Source: Rotaria sordida (lineage: Eukaryota; Rotifera; Eurotatoria; Philodinida; Philodinidae). Taken from it: 64,000 nucleotides of DNA. Position numbers and translations under genes: made by a program. The first letter of the stretch is position 1. Every line of letters begins with the position of its first letter. The DNA lies in contig CAJNOL010000043.1 of assembly GCA_905250125.1 (NCBI GenBank), positions 1-64,000 on the forward strand, given 5' to 3'. The notes beneath the pieces are model-generated. The model saw nothing but the letters and a program-made list of their open reading frames with translations. It was not told the DNA's origin and ran no database searches. Shown one piece after another: positions 1 to 15,200 of the stretch.

Positions 1-20
1 ATTAATGAAACGTTTTCAGC

Positions 21-47
21 AACAACAACAACAACAACAACAACAAC
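21..47. repeat. (CAA)n microsatellite
   Basis: About nine tandem CAA/AAC triplets lie about 165 bp upstream of the GCN1 start codon, in its 5' flank. It is a simple repeat with no coding role visible. Confidence 0.9.
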
Positions 48-211
48 CAGAACAATAATAGTTGTTTAATGTCTGTCTTTGTTTTGTCGAATATATATCG
101 TCTATTTTATTGTTATTTTGTTCTTATTTTTTTTTCTTGTTTCATAATATGAGTTTTACACAACTGTTCGGGTATTTCTAGATAGAAAAATAAAGAAAAA
201 AAAAAACAGAA

Positions 212-3200
212 ATGGAATCATTAAAAAATTTTGTTCGATACAGTTGGTATTCATCACCAAAAGTACGTACAAATATTATAAATGATCTTATTGAATCATT
301 AAAAACAAATCAAGCAAATGGTAAGTTAAAAATAATTTTCTCTAATCGATTATGTCTTTTTTTTCTGCGATTAAAAAAAAGATCTACCAGATCCTGCTTT
401 AAAAATATTGGCTCATACAATTGGTCAACTTATTCCATTGTATACAACAACAAAATCACGTATTCTTCTTAGTACACTTTTGGATGAAGTTATACGAAAA
501 TATAAGGAAAGAATTTTGAAATTAATTATCCATGCATTCGATGTACAATCACGTGCTATTTGTAAAGTACATCCACAGTATGTCAAAATTATATAGAATT
601 TTTTTTCTCACAATGGAGTCTAATTGGTTTTTAATAGTCGAAATGCACGATTTCAGGCTGATTATGGTTTTATATATATGTCGAGAATTATAGTAGCAAG
701 TAATGGAATAACAATTGAAGAAGAAACCGATAAATTGATTGTAAGATATAATTAATGAGTTTACAATTTGAAATAAATGTTCTTGTGGCTTGTTTTGTTT
801 TTAGTTATTAATCTTTTCAAGGTTTATTTCAACTTTATTGGCTGATTCATCAACTTCTCAAGGATTAAAATTAGTTGACAAACGTCTGAATTCTCTATTC
901 AAACAGGTATATCATTCAATTACAATAAGTTATTGCAAAAAACAAAATCTAATAAGACAACGTCCCTACTTTTTTTGCCTATAGACACTGTCTAGTGTTC
1001 TAATAAAAATCCTAAAAAGATTTCGGTTTCTATTGATATTTGACTAAGCTATCGATTTTTTGCTAGAGGCTTCAGATTTTCGAATTCTGATCTAAAACTT
1101 TGCGCATATAGAGAACTCAACTAGTAAAAAAATTTACAAGTTTTGAACAAAGTCTCTTCGAGATAGGAAGCTTGTTGTGTATACTATCCATGGAAAAAAG
1201 ATCTATATCTTGAAAGTTTTATATCTCGAAGAAACTTTGTTGAAAAGCTCTACAGTTTTTTTTTTGAAGCTAGTCTGGTCAAGTGTTTCTATATGCATAA
1301 AGTTTCAGATCAAAATTTGAAAATACAAGATTTTCAGGAAATCTGAAGCTTCTAGCAAAAAATCAATAGCCTAGTCAAATATCAATAAGAACTCAAATAT
1401 TTTTAGGGTTTTTATTAGAACACTATGTAGTATCTATAGACAAAAAGTCCTTAAAATTGGATGGAGATATCCGAGGAGATTCTCTCATAAATGCATGTTG
1501 TTGACCTTAGTGAACTATGTGTGACCTAAAAAAGAATTCGTACTTATGGCCTGTCTATGAGAAAATCGAATACTATAGGATCTCATATTTGTAATAACAC
1601 CACAGTTTGAATTAAGTTTCTTCAAGTTCAGAAATTTTCAAAAAACTACATGCTAAATGTACTATCTGTAGAAAAGGGTCTATATCTTGAAAGTTTCAGA
1701 TGTTGGAGAGTCTTAGTTCGAAAATTCTAAAATTTTTAATTCAAGCTAGTCAAAATTCAAAAATATAGTTTTGCTACAAATGTGTGAGGTCATACAGCGT
1801 TCGATTTCCTCATGAACAGGTCATAAGCACGAACTTTATTTATGGTAAACATAGTTCACTAAGGCCAACAAAATGCATTAAGTTTCAGTTCAAAATCAAA
1901 TTGACACCTGGCAATATTTTCCTTCTAAGTAAATACAAAGATCATCGGCAATGAATCTCTTTAGATAATTATTATTAAAGATAGTTAGATGTATTCATTG
2001 TCTACGAAGAATATTACTATATTAACAAATGATTGATTTAATAAAAAGAATCTTTTGAAGTATTATTTCTAAACAGTATAGAATCAACTGGTGAAAATTT
2101 TAAGATAAAAACTAACGAACTGATTTTCACTAAAAATAGTAAAGCAGGAAAGAAAATAAAACAAATCCAAAGTAGTACAAATAAAATTGATCGTTGTTTA
2201 CTTTTATTTTAGATTCCAACATTAGCCGAACATTGGATAACTTTATTAAAATCGATATCTGAACATGATCTAGCTCATTTAGGTTTAATCAGTTCTCTTT
2301 TATATCGATTTAAAACAAAAGAACCAACATTATATGAACAAATCAAAGTAAAATTTTTTCTTTTTATTTCCTTTAAAAAAATAACGAAAAATTCAATTTT
2401 TCGTTATTTAATTAGACCATTGGTATTGATTCCTATTCAAAATTAATTCTTGGTACACGAACAAAACCTTATGAAGCAGCATTAAAACCTTGTAATGAAA
2501 TACAAAGTTCAATTGATATTGAAACATTTAAAACAAAAGTTTATCCAATACTTAATCGATCACTTCTTCGTAATCCTGAAATAATTATCGAAGGTATATT
2601 TTTCTTTTTTTTTATCATTTACAATATTCTTTTTCTTCTGTTTTTTGTTTTGTTTTAAATAGCTGTACCATCATTACTTAGTAATTTACAATTCGATTTA
2701 AGTTATACTGCAAATGAACTTGCTAAACTTTTAGCTCGTAAGTATATATATTTTATCAAAAATATTTCAAATGAAATTTTGTTATATTTCTTTTTTTTTT
2801 TAGCACCATTAATATCAAAAACTGAAAGCTTAGAAGCATCTGCATTAGCTTCATTTCGTGCTCTTGCTAAACAAATTTCAAATGGTGAAACAACAATTAG
2901 TATAGTTCAATATTTATTCAATATTCTCAATGGTTAAGAATCAAAAAAGAAAAACCTATTTTCATTAGGCTTTCTTTGTTTTTGTTTTAGGAACTGATTC
3001 ATCTGTCAATAAATTATCGGTCATAAGTCAACGTGAAAATGTTCTAAGTGCAATTGGTACATTAAGTCGTTCACCAAGTACAAATATATCACAAGATGAT
3101 ATATTAAAATTATTTGAAAAATATTTCTATCCAATAATACAACAAGAAGTACATGAAGGTCTTATTTGTCATATGTTACAACAAATGAGTGGTTGGTGTT

Positions 3201-6200
3201 CAAGATTAACAACTCATGATCAAACATTAACAGAATTCTTTAAAGTAATGAATATTGTTTTGTTTTTTTAATTGATTTTCTTTTTCTTTTTTTTTGAATA
3301 GAAAGGACTTGAACAAAAAAATAGTTCAGCGATTACACGAACAGCTTATCTTCAATGTATGTTAGTGACATATAAAGGTTCGGAGCATTATGTGAATCAA
3401 AAAAAATGTTTGAAATTTATAATTTCATTTTATAGAGAATAGTTTGAATAATTTAATACCATTACATACAACATTAATGGCATCATATGAACGTGGTCTT
3501 AATCAACCAACATTAATTAATTGTGTTCATGAAGCATTATCAGCTGCACTTATTATGATAAATATTGCTCAAATGAATTCTTCTTATGGTAAAATAGAAA
3601 ATAAGAATTATTTCTTTTTCATTAATAATTTAATTTATTAGACAGTAAATTAACATCATTATGGTCATCATTAAATGATAGTAAACGACAAATTTTTACA
3701 ACAGATAAATTTCAAAGAGAAATCAATCAAGCTGGTTAGTATACAGTAAAACTTCTACTAATGAATATCTCCTAATTATAGATAATCATAGTGCGATTTT
3801 TTTCTCGAAATGTCTCTTGCTAATATGAAAACTTCTTTACTTTAAACAATGAATGCTATTTTTTTGATCTCATCCTACTGTCTATCACCTATTTCTTGTG
3901 ACCTATGAGTATGTACATTTTATATATGGATAATCAAATGTTTAATCAGGACTATAGTGTAAAAGCAGATTATTCACGAATAGTTTCTTCATTTCACAGC
4001 AAATCATACATCAACTTTCTAAACTAAACATCTCTGTCTATACTGAACTTTTTTTAAATAGTCCTGAGAATGTTCACAATAGAAAGATTTTACTGTAGAT
4101 TAGTTAAATACATATGAAGATTTATAGGTGCTCGTGTTTTCTTTCAATTATATGAACAACTTCATGGAACATTACATATTCAAGATATGGCGTAAGTTTT
4201 TTTTTTTTGTTCGTTTTTAATATAAGAATAAAATTTTTCGTCTAGTCCATATACTCGAACATTTATTTATTTAATTTTACATTCATCATATGAAATACGT
4301 AAACAAGCATATGATATAATTCGTCGTCTTGTTAATAATTTACGTTCAAATGAAACTGATATAAGTGTAGCACTTTTAAATGGATTAAATTCATATCTTG
4401 ATCATTTTCAAATATCAGTAAATCAAATAAATTTTTTGAATATTTAGAAGAAAAAAATTTATTATTATTATTATTATTTCGATTTAGAATGAATCTATGA
4501 TAGTTGATGAAACAAATCAACAAATGAAATTAACAACAATTTCAAAAAGTTTTGAAGAAACAATCTTATGTTTAGCTAAATCAATGCGAATGCAAGATGA
4601 AAATTCAAAAAAAATTTTATCTATTCAAGCATTACTTGTTTGTTGTTCAAGTTCAAATCTACTTTTAACTGATGAAAAAATTTGGCTCAAATTTCTTTAT
4701 CTTATATTTGATAAACAACACAATGAAATAGAAAATTATTTTAAAAATAATATTAATTCTCTTGTTCAAATTTGTACAGCAAATCAAAGATTAACAAAAG
4801 TAATAATATCTTATTTCGATGGGAAGACTTATCAATGTGTAATGATAGACGAAACGAAATAGTGATCAGCATTGACGACTTATTCTTTTTTAATTTTAGT
4901 CAATAAGAATCGAAATATCGTACGAGAGAAGTCTTCTAACTGACTAATCGCTATGAAATCGAGGCTATGTGCATCACATAAATCCTAATGAGTTATCAAT
5001 ACCCTGAAAAAAGTTCGTTCTGTTATTCTCAATGTTTTCTACCAATTTTTTACAACTGCATAGTAATATTGGACAGCAACAAGATTTGAACATACTATTT
5101 ACCTTTCTCTAGTAGAAAGTGAAATAAAAATAAGGAGATAGTATTGTTGCGATGTGAATAGGATTGGAGAGGAATAGTCTGGTGGCAGATCGTCTGCTCT
5201 GAGAAGAGTCGGGTAATTGTGGGTTTTGTTCTTCTCGTCACTCGATCACCATTTCTAGTATTCCGAGAATGAAAGCACTTTCTACTTCTCCCATCTCTAG
5301 AAGATGCATGTTTTGAATCAAAACTATGATCTTGTTCAAGAACATCGGAAAAACTGATTTTTGAATTTTGCCTTGAAATTTTGCACACCGATAGGTCTTG
5401 ATGGGACTAGTTTATTATGAGAGTTTCAGATATTTTGCATTGTTCCTATCTTAAGATATGATTATGGTAAAAGCGTGTCTTTTACATTGTTTATATACCC
5501 TGATAGATTCGACGTTCTTATTTCAGAATAGGAATATATCAATAAACCTGATACTTTCATTATCAACTATAAGATCTGTCTCTGTGCAAAGTTTTAAGTG
5601 GAAACTCGAAAGTCAGTTTTCCTGGTGTTCTTGAGGGGCCATGATACTGAATTAAAAATTACCATCAAGGTCCAGTATCTTCGGAGCAAAAAGCTATGTA
5701 TCCGAGTTCTTTTCACGATTGACTATAGCTAGACATAGGAAAATTGGTTCCGAATCAGATGGGACTGGAACTGATATTATGACTAACATGCTTTTTTTTT
5801 CAACAGAATCAGAATCAGGACTAAGTCATTCTTGATTAAGACCAATACTAAGATACATTGTCTTGTTCATGTCTAATTGAGTATCTCATGATAAGAATAT
5901 TATTGATCAAATGAATCGCAGTCTAGCTGTACTAGACAATGACAGAGACTTATTTCTGGTCTTATGCTAACAAAAGTTTCATTTAGTCTAATGATAGAAC
6001 TGAATCCTTGTTGAACGGAACTAAAATAGTGTTTTTATTGAGGTCAGGATCATGACAAAAATCAAAAAGCGATTGGTTCTGCTAGTGTTTGAAATTGATA
6101 TTGATAAATACTTTCTTTCACATTTCTTCACTATATATATTTTTCTTTTTCTTATTTTATCAGGATCAAATATCAGCTATAGGTCTTCTATGTTCAATAA

Positions 6201-9200
6201 AACCAAATCTTTTCTTAAAACCTTTTCTTCAAATTGCTTATCAACGTCTTGAAGTTGATCATTATTTATTAGTAGATAAACGATCATATGAAATAATGAA
6301 AACACCATCAGGTCAATTATATGATAAAAGTGTTATGGAAACGTAGATATAAAAATCATATTTTTTTTTTCTTTACTTACTAAAAAAATATAATTAATTA
6401 TTTAGTATATTAAAACATGAAGTAAAAGAAACAGGAAATATCAAACGAGAAAGTAAAAATTATTCATATAAAGAACAAATGGCAGCAAGAGAATTAGAAA
6501 AAGAATTAGCTGCTAAACAAAATAAAAATGTTCAACAACAATTAACAAAAAAACAACAAGAAATGCTTCAACAACAACTTGATCATGAACAAATAATACG
6601 TGATAGGGTTAAAAAAGTAAAAGAAAAAAAGAAAATGTAAAATCATATTGTTTTATAATTTTTTATTTATGTTTCATTAGATTGATGAAAATGCAAAGAA
6701 TGTTTTTGAACTTTTAATAAATATTGTTAAAAATACTCAAGAACAATTTATACCTTATCTTGGTGAACTTGTTGCTCATATTTGGCCAACATTACAATCA
6801 CCAGTAGCATTTAATTATGCTAAAGATTTATATCTTATTCTCGTACCAATTGTATTTATGAATGATAAAGATACATTTGGTAATGTACAAATAGATGATG
6901 TCTTTATTCAAATAATGTATGTTTATTTATTTATTTATTTGTAAAGGTTATGCTATTGCATATTTGGCTATTCGACTTAATTGTGATCCATCAACTGTTA
7001 AGCAACAAATAGATAAACGTTGGCTTCAAGAAGATTTATCTTCGGCTGTTGAACGTTTACTTCAACGTTTATATGAAAACACTCAACAAGCTAAAACACT
7101 TAATCAATTATCTATTGCAAGACTTGATTATTGTTTACCTTTATTTAAAGTTAGTTTTATAATTTAAAATAAAAATTTTATGTAATCTTTTTTATGTAGA
7201 ATATTGTTAGTCATTCAAAATGTACGAATGAATGGATGACATCAATATTGAATATTTGTCGAGAATATTTTTCAACAGTGTCAACATCTGATCCTGATGT
7301 AAGATATATATTAATTTTATTTTTCAAATAAGATTTTATTTATAAAACAAGATTTCAATCTATAGATATTTTTTTATATTTATCGAATGTTATGAAGTCA
7401 AATCTCAAGATTTGATCTTCTTTGTTTAATAATAGTAGAGATGTAAAAATACCAATATCATTTGATATTAGTAGAAGTCATCAGTAGAGCCTGTCGGGTC
7501 CAAAATTTCCGAACCCGGGGAGGTTGGAAACCAATCCGATGGGTTCTAGTAGTGAGTTACCTAGTATTGAAAAATTTGTAAATGTGATTTTTTTCGTTAA
7601 GCAAAACCTATTGTATGACAATAACGATTTGTTATGAAGTTTTTTGAAATCAAGAAATGCAAATCTATAGATAGTTTGATGACAAAAATCAAATTAACAA
7701 ATTTTCTTCTACCGAGTAACTGACTACTGCAACAAATACCAAAAATAAATGGTATTGATATTGTTACATTTCTATTAATTTAATACATATCCATCAAACC
7801 TAAAGAATAGCTGATAATGATTTCAAGATTTTCAGTTTTTGTGTTATCTCTTTGCTTAAAAAATCCGATAGATAAATCGATATGAAAAATGCTTCGAGTC
7901 AAATGAGAATGTTCTCACTCTCAAACTAACTAATTTAAGATATGAGTTGCTCATAGCTTGCACGGACCGAGATATTCAATTTTCAAGATATTTATAATCT
8001 ATGCCATGTGGGCACAGTACAGAATTTGAGTAGCTTTAATTTTTACTTCGTCATGATTAGGTTGAGCTCGACGAGTTATATAAGAAAAAAAGAACATCAC
8101 ACATATTCAAAAAAGTCCAAGATACCATCATTGTTAAATATAAGGATAATAAACATAATACTCTGACTATTGTACAATCGATTTTGTATATGTGTGATAC
8201 TGTTTTTCTTAAATAACTCGCCGAGCTTTATCCAACCATGACGAAAATAGAAAAAACCCATACTACTTGAATTTTGAAGTGTGGCCACTGTAAATACTTT
8301 GAAGTTCGATTATCTTGGTCGGTTCATGCTTCAGGCAGCTCATATTTTTAACTAGTTCGTTTGATAGTGAGAGTATTCCCATTTGATCCAAATACGATCA
8401 ATCTCATTATCCTACAGTCCACGACCTTCTATTGTTAGTTTAGTTTGTAAAAAAAAAAAACTTTTAAAATCTATATTCAAAACTAGATTTTTTCTGTAGC
8501 AAAAAAAAACCATATATTTTAGAATCATCCATCATTATTACCACGTCGTGATCTTATTCGTTTATTTCTTGATATAAATGCTGTATCAACATCTGTTCAA
8601 GTTCAAGTAAGTTATTATTTATAAAAAGAAATTAGAATTTGTAACTTAAATATAGAATGACGCATCACAAATGCTGGAAAAATTATGTGAATTATGTTGT
8701 ACATATGAAAATGATGATGATATTCAAGTTTTACTTGAAAATCTTCAATCATCTATTCCAAGTGTACGAGAAAGTTGTATACTTGTAAGTTAATTTTAAT
8801 TAAAATTCAATTTTTGTATATTTTCAATATATTAAATAAAACAAAAAAAAAATAGTCATTAAAAAAATTAGTTAATCAATTACATACATCACATCCAAAA
8901 CTTGAAGCTGATGTTGCACGTCGTTTATTAATTGCTTGTGAAGATCTTGAAGAACGTGTTAAAAATATTGCTCTAGAGTATAATATTTTGTTTAATCAAA
9001 ACAAAACAAAAAATATGTATATAAACTATTTTAATATAGATTATGGCCTCAAACAAAATTATCAGTTAAATCTGAAAATGTTAAAGATTTTTTTAAAGAT
9101 ATTGTTCATCAAGATATGTTTGTACGTGAACCAGCTACACGTGCATTACCAAAATTATTAGAAACATCTTATCCTCAATTAGTTCCATTTGTTCTTAGTG

Positions 9201-12200
9201 ATCTTATTGATATTTATACAAAAAATAATAAAGTTAGTTTTTAAAAATGATTTATAAAATTTTAATTTTGTGTATATAAAATAATAAATATTTGTCATTT
9301 TTATAAAGCTTCCACCACCAATAGTTGATCAATTTGGACGACAAATACAAGCACAACCAGTTGATACATGGGAACCACGTGCTGGTATTGCTGCCTGTCT
9401 TTTTCATATGGCATCACTTGTTGGTAATAATATTGAAGATTTATTTAAATTTTATGTTCCAACAGCATTAAATGATCGAAATGTTGATGTTCGTAGTGAA
9501 ATGCTTCGTGCAGCAACAACAACAATTGATATTCATGGACGAGTAGGAATTTGTTCTTTTTTGATTGATTATTTTCTTATGAAACACAATCTTAAAGAAG
9601 TTCTGAAGTATCAGAATAGAAATTCGGACACCTTAGCAACGTCTTTCTCTATCACAGTATTACGAGGGTACCTCCCATTTGAGATGAAACACCCTTCATT
9701 AGATAGGATCTGTTGAGAGTAGAAAAATTCCTTGTCATCTGCTTTCTTTAGGGAGTTATGATTGTATCATTGAACTTTTTATTCGTGATACGATACTTAT
9801 TAAAAAATCGAACAAACGAATTGTGATCAGAAGGATAATGCATTGGATGGTATCCTTCTAGACTCAGCAGACTCGCCCTAATGAAGGGTGATTCATCTCA
9901 AATGCAAGGATGCTACTTGGGATGACTCCCTAGTTAATCTCTGAACTAAAATTTTCAGTGGAATTATTATGAAAGAATATTGAATTTAAGATGCATTAGA
10001 ACCTCTTCATGGCAAGCACCTCCTTATGCTGAACAATGGGCGTTTATTTCTGATCCCATGAGCTATAACAAATTCGGTAATGTTGGCAACAGATATTCTA
10101 TCACTCACGTAAAGAATAAGAAAAAAAAATGATTTTTTAAAAAGCAATTATGAGACACATAGGAAAAAGCAATGGACTAGCCGTAGATATTTAAAAGAAG
10201 AAAAACAACGTTAAAAAATAGCAATAGTGCTTAGGTTAACATCTCATCTTTTTTTGTGTGTGTGTTAATAACTAGTAACATCAAATCATATCAATACATA
10301 CTGATTTACTGTTGATTAAAAAAGTTGAATTAATAAATTATTCGAAAGGAGAAAAAGATTATCTTGTGCAAACAAAAAAAAAACGATTACAACGGAACAC
10401 TTATAGATTGCCAAAAAAAGAAATGGAAAATTCTGCAATAATGAGCACTCTTGATCGGTCCCGATAATGCTAACATTAGAGACCTTTTACGGTACTTGTC
10501 TTTGGATTCGTTTTCAAACTCATTGTAACATATTACAAATGATATTTTTCATTACAAACATAACAATGCGTTGAAATTTATCAATCGAAGCATTCGTGTT
10601 TCACATTTTAGTCTCTCATAGATTGCACGATCAGCATTTTTTGTTTTAATTTAAGGATAATTTAACAATGTTATTACAAATCATGGAAGATTTTCTTAAA
10701 GAAGCTCCTAAAACAGCTAATTATGATTCTGTTCGTCAAAATGTTGTTATTCTTATGGGTAAATTAGCTAAAGATATGGATAAAGATAGTACAAAAGTGA
10801 AAAATATTCTTGGACAACTCATATCAACATTAAATACACCATCACAACAAGTAAATCAAACAAAAGAAATAAACTGAACAAATTTTTAAATATTATTTTT
10901 TTTTAAATTTAGGTTCAAGCTGCTGTTGCTGATTGTCTTCCACCATTAGTACCAGCTATTAAAGATGAAGCTGGAGTTTATGTTCAACAATTACTTAATG
11001 TTTTACTTCAATCAGAAGATTATGCCGAGAAAAAAGGTTTTATTTAAAATATCAAAATTAATTTTTTAATATGTTATTGTTTTGTTTTTTAAGGAGCTGC
11101 TTATGGTTTAGCTGGTTTTATCAAAGGTTTAGGTATTCTTGCTGTTAAACAATATAATGTTCTTAATGAATTAACTGATGCTATTCAAGATAAAACAAAT
11201 GCTAAACGACGAGAAGGTTTTATATTTGAAAAAAATAATTTAAATTTTTTTAATAAATTTTGATTTATTTATTTAATTAGGTGCACTTTTTGGTTTGGAA
11301 ATGTTAACATCAATGTTAGGTCGACTTTTTGAAGTCTATATTGTTAATATATTACCACATTTACTTTTATGTTTTGGTGATAATGATGTTAAAGTTCGTG
11401 AAGCTGCTGAAGATTGTGCAAGAGCTATTATGAGCAAATTAACAAGTCATGGTGTTAAAATTGTTTTACCGGGACTTTTGAAAGGATTAGAATCAGATTT
11501 ATGGAGAACGAAATGCGGAGCTGTTGAATTACTTGGTAATAATTATTTTATTTATCACTCATTTTCAGAATACAGAAGCAATTATTGTCTCTTTGACAAA
11601 TCGATATACTCTATAATCTGAGCAGATTCAAAACAATTTTGGTAGTATGTTTATTAGCGTGAAAAATCGATATATGAAACCCAAGTAAAGGTTTCTCATG
11701 TTTATATTCAGAATCAGCATAATCGGTCACCTACAATTGAATATTTTTTTTTTAAAGAAAGCAGTTGATTTATTGAAACTATTCCCTTGTTCATCATCAT
11801 TGATAGCAGAAACTCAATCAAAGATGATTTCTATTCCCACATGTTACATAGATCTCAAAGAATCATAAACATTTTAAACAAAATTCATATTCTTCTATAA
11901 GAAGCTTTGTTTTTTAATTACATTACGACAGTTAAGTTCAAACACATTGAACATAATTCTGCAGGTAAAACTTACTGATCTTTAAGTTATTATCCTTTGA
12001 AACTACAGCCTGTTTAAAAAGTCTGTGCGTGTGACTATTTTTTGAATAACTCGAAAACGCAAACAACTAGAGACCTGCGATTTTCACCAGTCGAAAGAGG
12101 AGGAGTTAGGGCGTCTTTCTCTCTGATAATGCCTCAGACGAAATTCTTTTAAAACCGATCATCTTTGAAAAATATAGAATAGAATGCATGAGAGTGACAT

Positions 12201-15200
12201 ACAATACACATGAAGTTTCGATTGTGGCCTTTGATTTAGATAGAGGGACTTCAGATCTATAGTTCAAGATGCAACCCAAATGACTCTCTAATTGCATTCT
12301 AACGTTGACCAAATGAAATCATGTATTTACATGCACAAATAATAGGGGATTTTACTATGTTTTACTACGTTTTTGCATTTTTTGTCATAACAGCTGGATA
12401 CTTCGATGAAAATGTAATGAAACGTAAGAAAGTGTATTATGTTCTGAACGATAGATCTGAAGTTTCTCTATCTAAATCAAAGGCCACAATCGAAACTTTA
12501 TGTGTATTGTATGTCACTTTCGTGCATTCTATTCTATATTTTTCAAAGATGATCGGTTTTAAAAGAATTTCGTCTAAGACATTATCAGAGAGAAAGACAC
12601 CCTAACTCCTTCTCTTTCGATTGGTGAAAATCGCAGGTCTCTAGCTGTTTGCGTTCTCGAGTTATTCAAAAAACAGTCACACGCACGAACTTTTTAAACA
12701 GACTATACGAATATTGGCATACGCCAATGATTACAATCAATGTGAAAACTATAATTAAATCTCAAGCTATTTTATTAAGACAATTTCTTTTCGTGTACCA
12801 ACAAAAAATATCTGCAGTTACGAACCAGATGATCCTAGTCCCAACCTCTTTTTTCATTCAGAACAATACTTTTTCTGATCGTGTAAGACTTGTATCGAAT
12901 GTCATATTGTCATGATTCATATATTTCGAATAGATATGAAATGATGGTTACAAAAGCATTGTAATAACATAACTTATTCGCTTGTTAACATGATTATATG
13001 TTATCAAAAGAAAAATATCATTGCAATTAATATCTTCTGATGATGTCTATAATAAAAATAAATCAATCTTCTTTTGATATATATATATATGTATATATAT
13101 ATTATGAAATTTTTTAGGTGCAATGGCACATTGTGCTCCAAAACAATTATCAACATGTTTACCAAGTATTGTTCCAAAATTAATTGAAGTACTTACCGAT
13201 TCTCATCAACGTGTACAAAAAAGTGGTACACAAGCATTAAAACAAATAGGTTCTGTAATAAAAAATCCTGAAATTCAAGGTAAAGATTTTATTTTATTCT
13301 TAATATATATATATTCTTTTTCTTTTTGTTTTGTATTCATCTAGCAATTGTACCTGTTTTACTTGATGCATTACAAGAACCAACTAAAAAAACTCAAGCA
13401 TCACTTCATACATTAATACAAACACGTTTTGTTCATTTTATTGATGCACCATCTCTTGCATTAATTATTCCTGTTATTGAACGTGCTTTTCAAAATCGTT
13501 CAACAGAAACAAGAAAAATGGCTGCACAAATTATTGGAAATATTTATTCATTAACTGATTCAAAAGTAAAGTATCAAAACAAAAACAAAAAAAAAACATT
13601 TTCTTTGGAAATTTTTTTTCTTTTTATAGGATCTTGCTCCATATTTACCAAATATTCTTCCAGGTTTAAAATTATCCTTACTTGATCCTGTTCCTGAAGT
13701 ACGTGCTGTATCAGCACATGCACTTGGTTCAATGGTTCGTGCTATGGGTGAAGAAGCATTTCAAGAAATTGTTCCATGGCTTATGGAACATCTTGTACTT
13801 GAATCAAGTCCAGTTGATCGTTCAGGTGCTGCACAAGGTTTAAGTGAAGTTATATTTGGTCTTGGTGCTGATCGTCTTGAAAAATCTATGAAAGAAATTA
13901 TTGAACGATCACAACAAATTGATTTAGCTGCACATGTTCGAGATGGTTATATGATGATGTTTATTTATTTACCAATTAGTTTTGGTGAAAAATTTGTTCC
14001 ATATGTTGGAAGAATAATTCCACCGATTTTAAAAGTAAGAAGACAAAAATAAACAAAAAACATTGTTTTTTTTTTAATCATTAAAATTTCTTTTCTTTAG
14101 GGTTTAGCTGATGAAACAGAATTTGTTCGTGATACAGCACTTAAAGCTGGTCAACGTATTGTTAATAGTTATGCTGAAACAGCTATATCATTATTTGTAC
14201 CAGAACTTGAACAAGGTCTTTTTGATGATAATTGGCGTATACGTTATAGTTCAGTTTTATTACTTGGAGAATTATTATTTAAAGTATCGGGTGTAACAGG
14301 AAAAGCAACAACAGAAAGTGTTGATGAAGATGATAATTTTGGTACAGAATATGGTTTACAATCTATAACACATTCATTAGGACGAGATCGACGTGATAGA
14401 GTTCTTTCAGGTAGAAATCAAAAAAAATTTTTGTCCTGTTTTAAAATAATTATTTTGAATTAAATAGGTTTATATATGGGTCGATCAGATATTGCATTAA
14501 CAGTACGACAATCAGCTTTACATGTATGGAAAACAATTATATCAAATACACCACGTACATTAAGAGAAATTTTACAAACATTATTTACACTTTTATTAGG
14601 CTGTTTGGCAAGTTCAAATTTTGATAAACGACAAGTATTTATGAACAAAATTAGATTTATTTGTAAAAAAAAAAAACATGTGTTTTTAATTAGATTGCTG
14701 CAAGAACATTGGGTGATTTAGTTCGAAAATTAGGTGAACGTGTTTTACCTGAAATAATTCCTATTCTTGAAAAAGGTCTCGATTCACCACAAAGTGATCA
14801 ACGACAAGGTGTTTGTATTGGACTTAGTGAAATTATGGCAGCATGCAGTCGAGATTATGTAAGAAATAATTATCATTGTATCTTATACAGTCTTCTATTT
14901 GACTCTTTTTTTTTTTCGAAGTATCAAAGTTTTATGTCTACAGATGTTACATAGGATTCTAATAAAAACACTAAAAAGCTTTCGGTTCCTGTTAAGATTT
15001 GACTAACCTATCGAGCTTTTGTAAAACTCATATTTTGATCTGAAAGTTAGCATATATACAGAACTTAAATAGATTAGCTTCCATAAAAAAATTCAGAACT
15101 TTTGAATAAAGTCTCTTTGAGATATGAATCTTGTTGTGTATACTATCCATGGAAAAGAGTCTATATCTTGAAGAGACTTTGTAAATTAATACCGAGCTTT

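Noticed and set aside
5095..5388. 97-residue - strand ORF inside a GCN1 intron
   Set aside because: No domain, no splice context and no similarity I can name; probably chance in decayed DNA.
12106..12605. Two ORFs with matching [15 protein letters not shown]
   Set aside because: They are the two inverted arms of the foldback element at 12006-12705.
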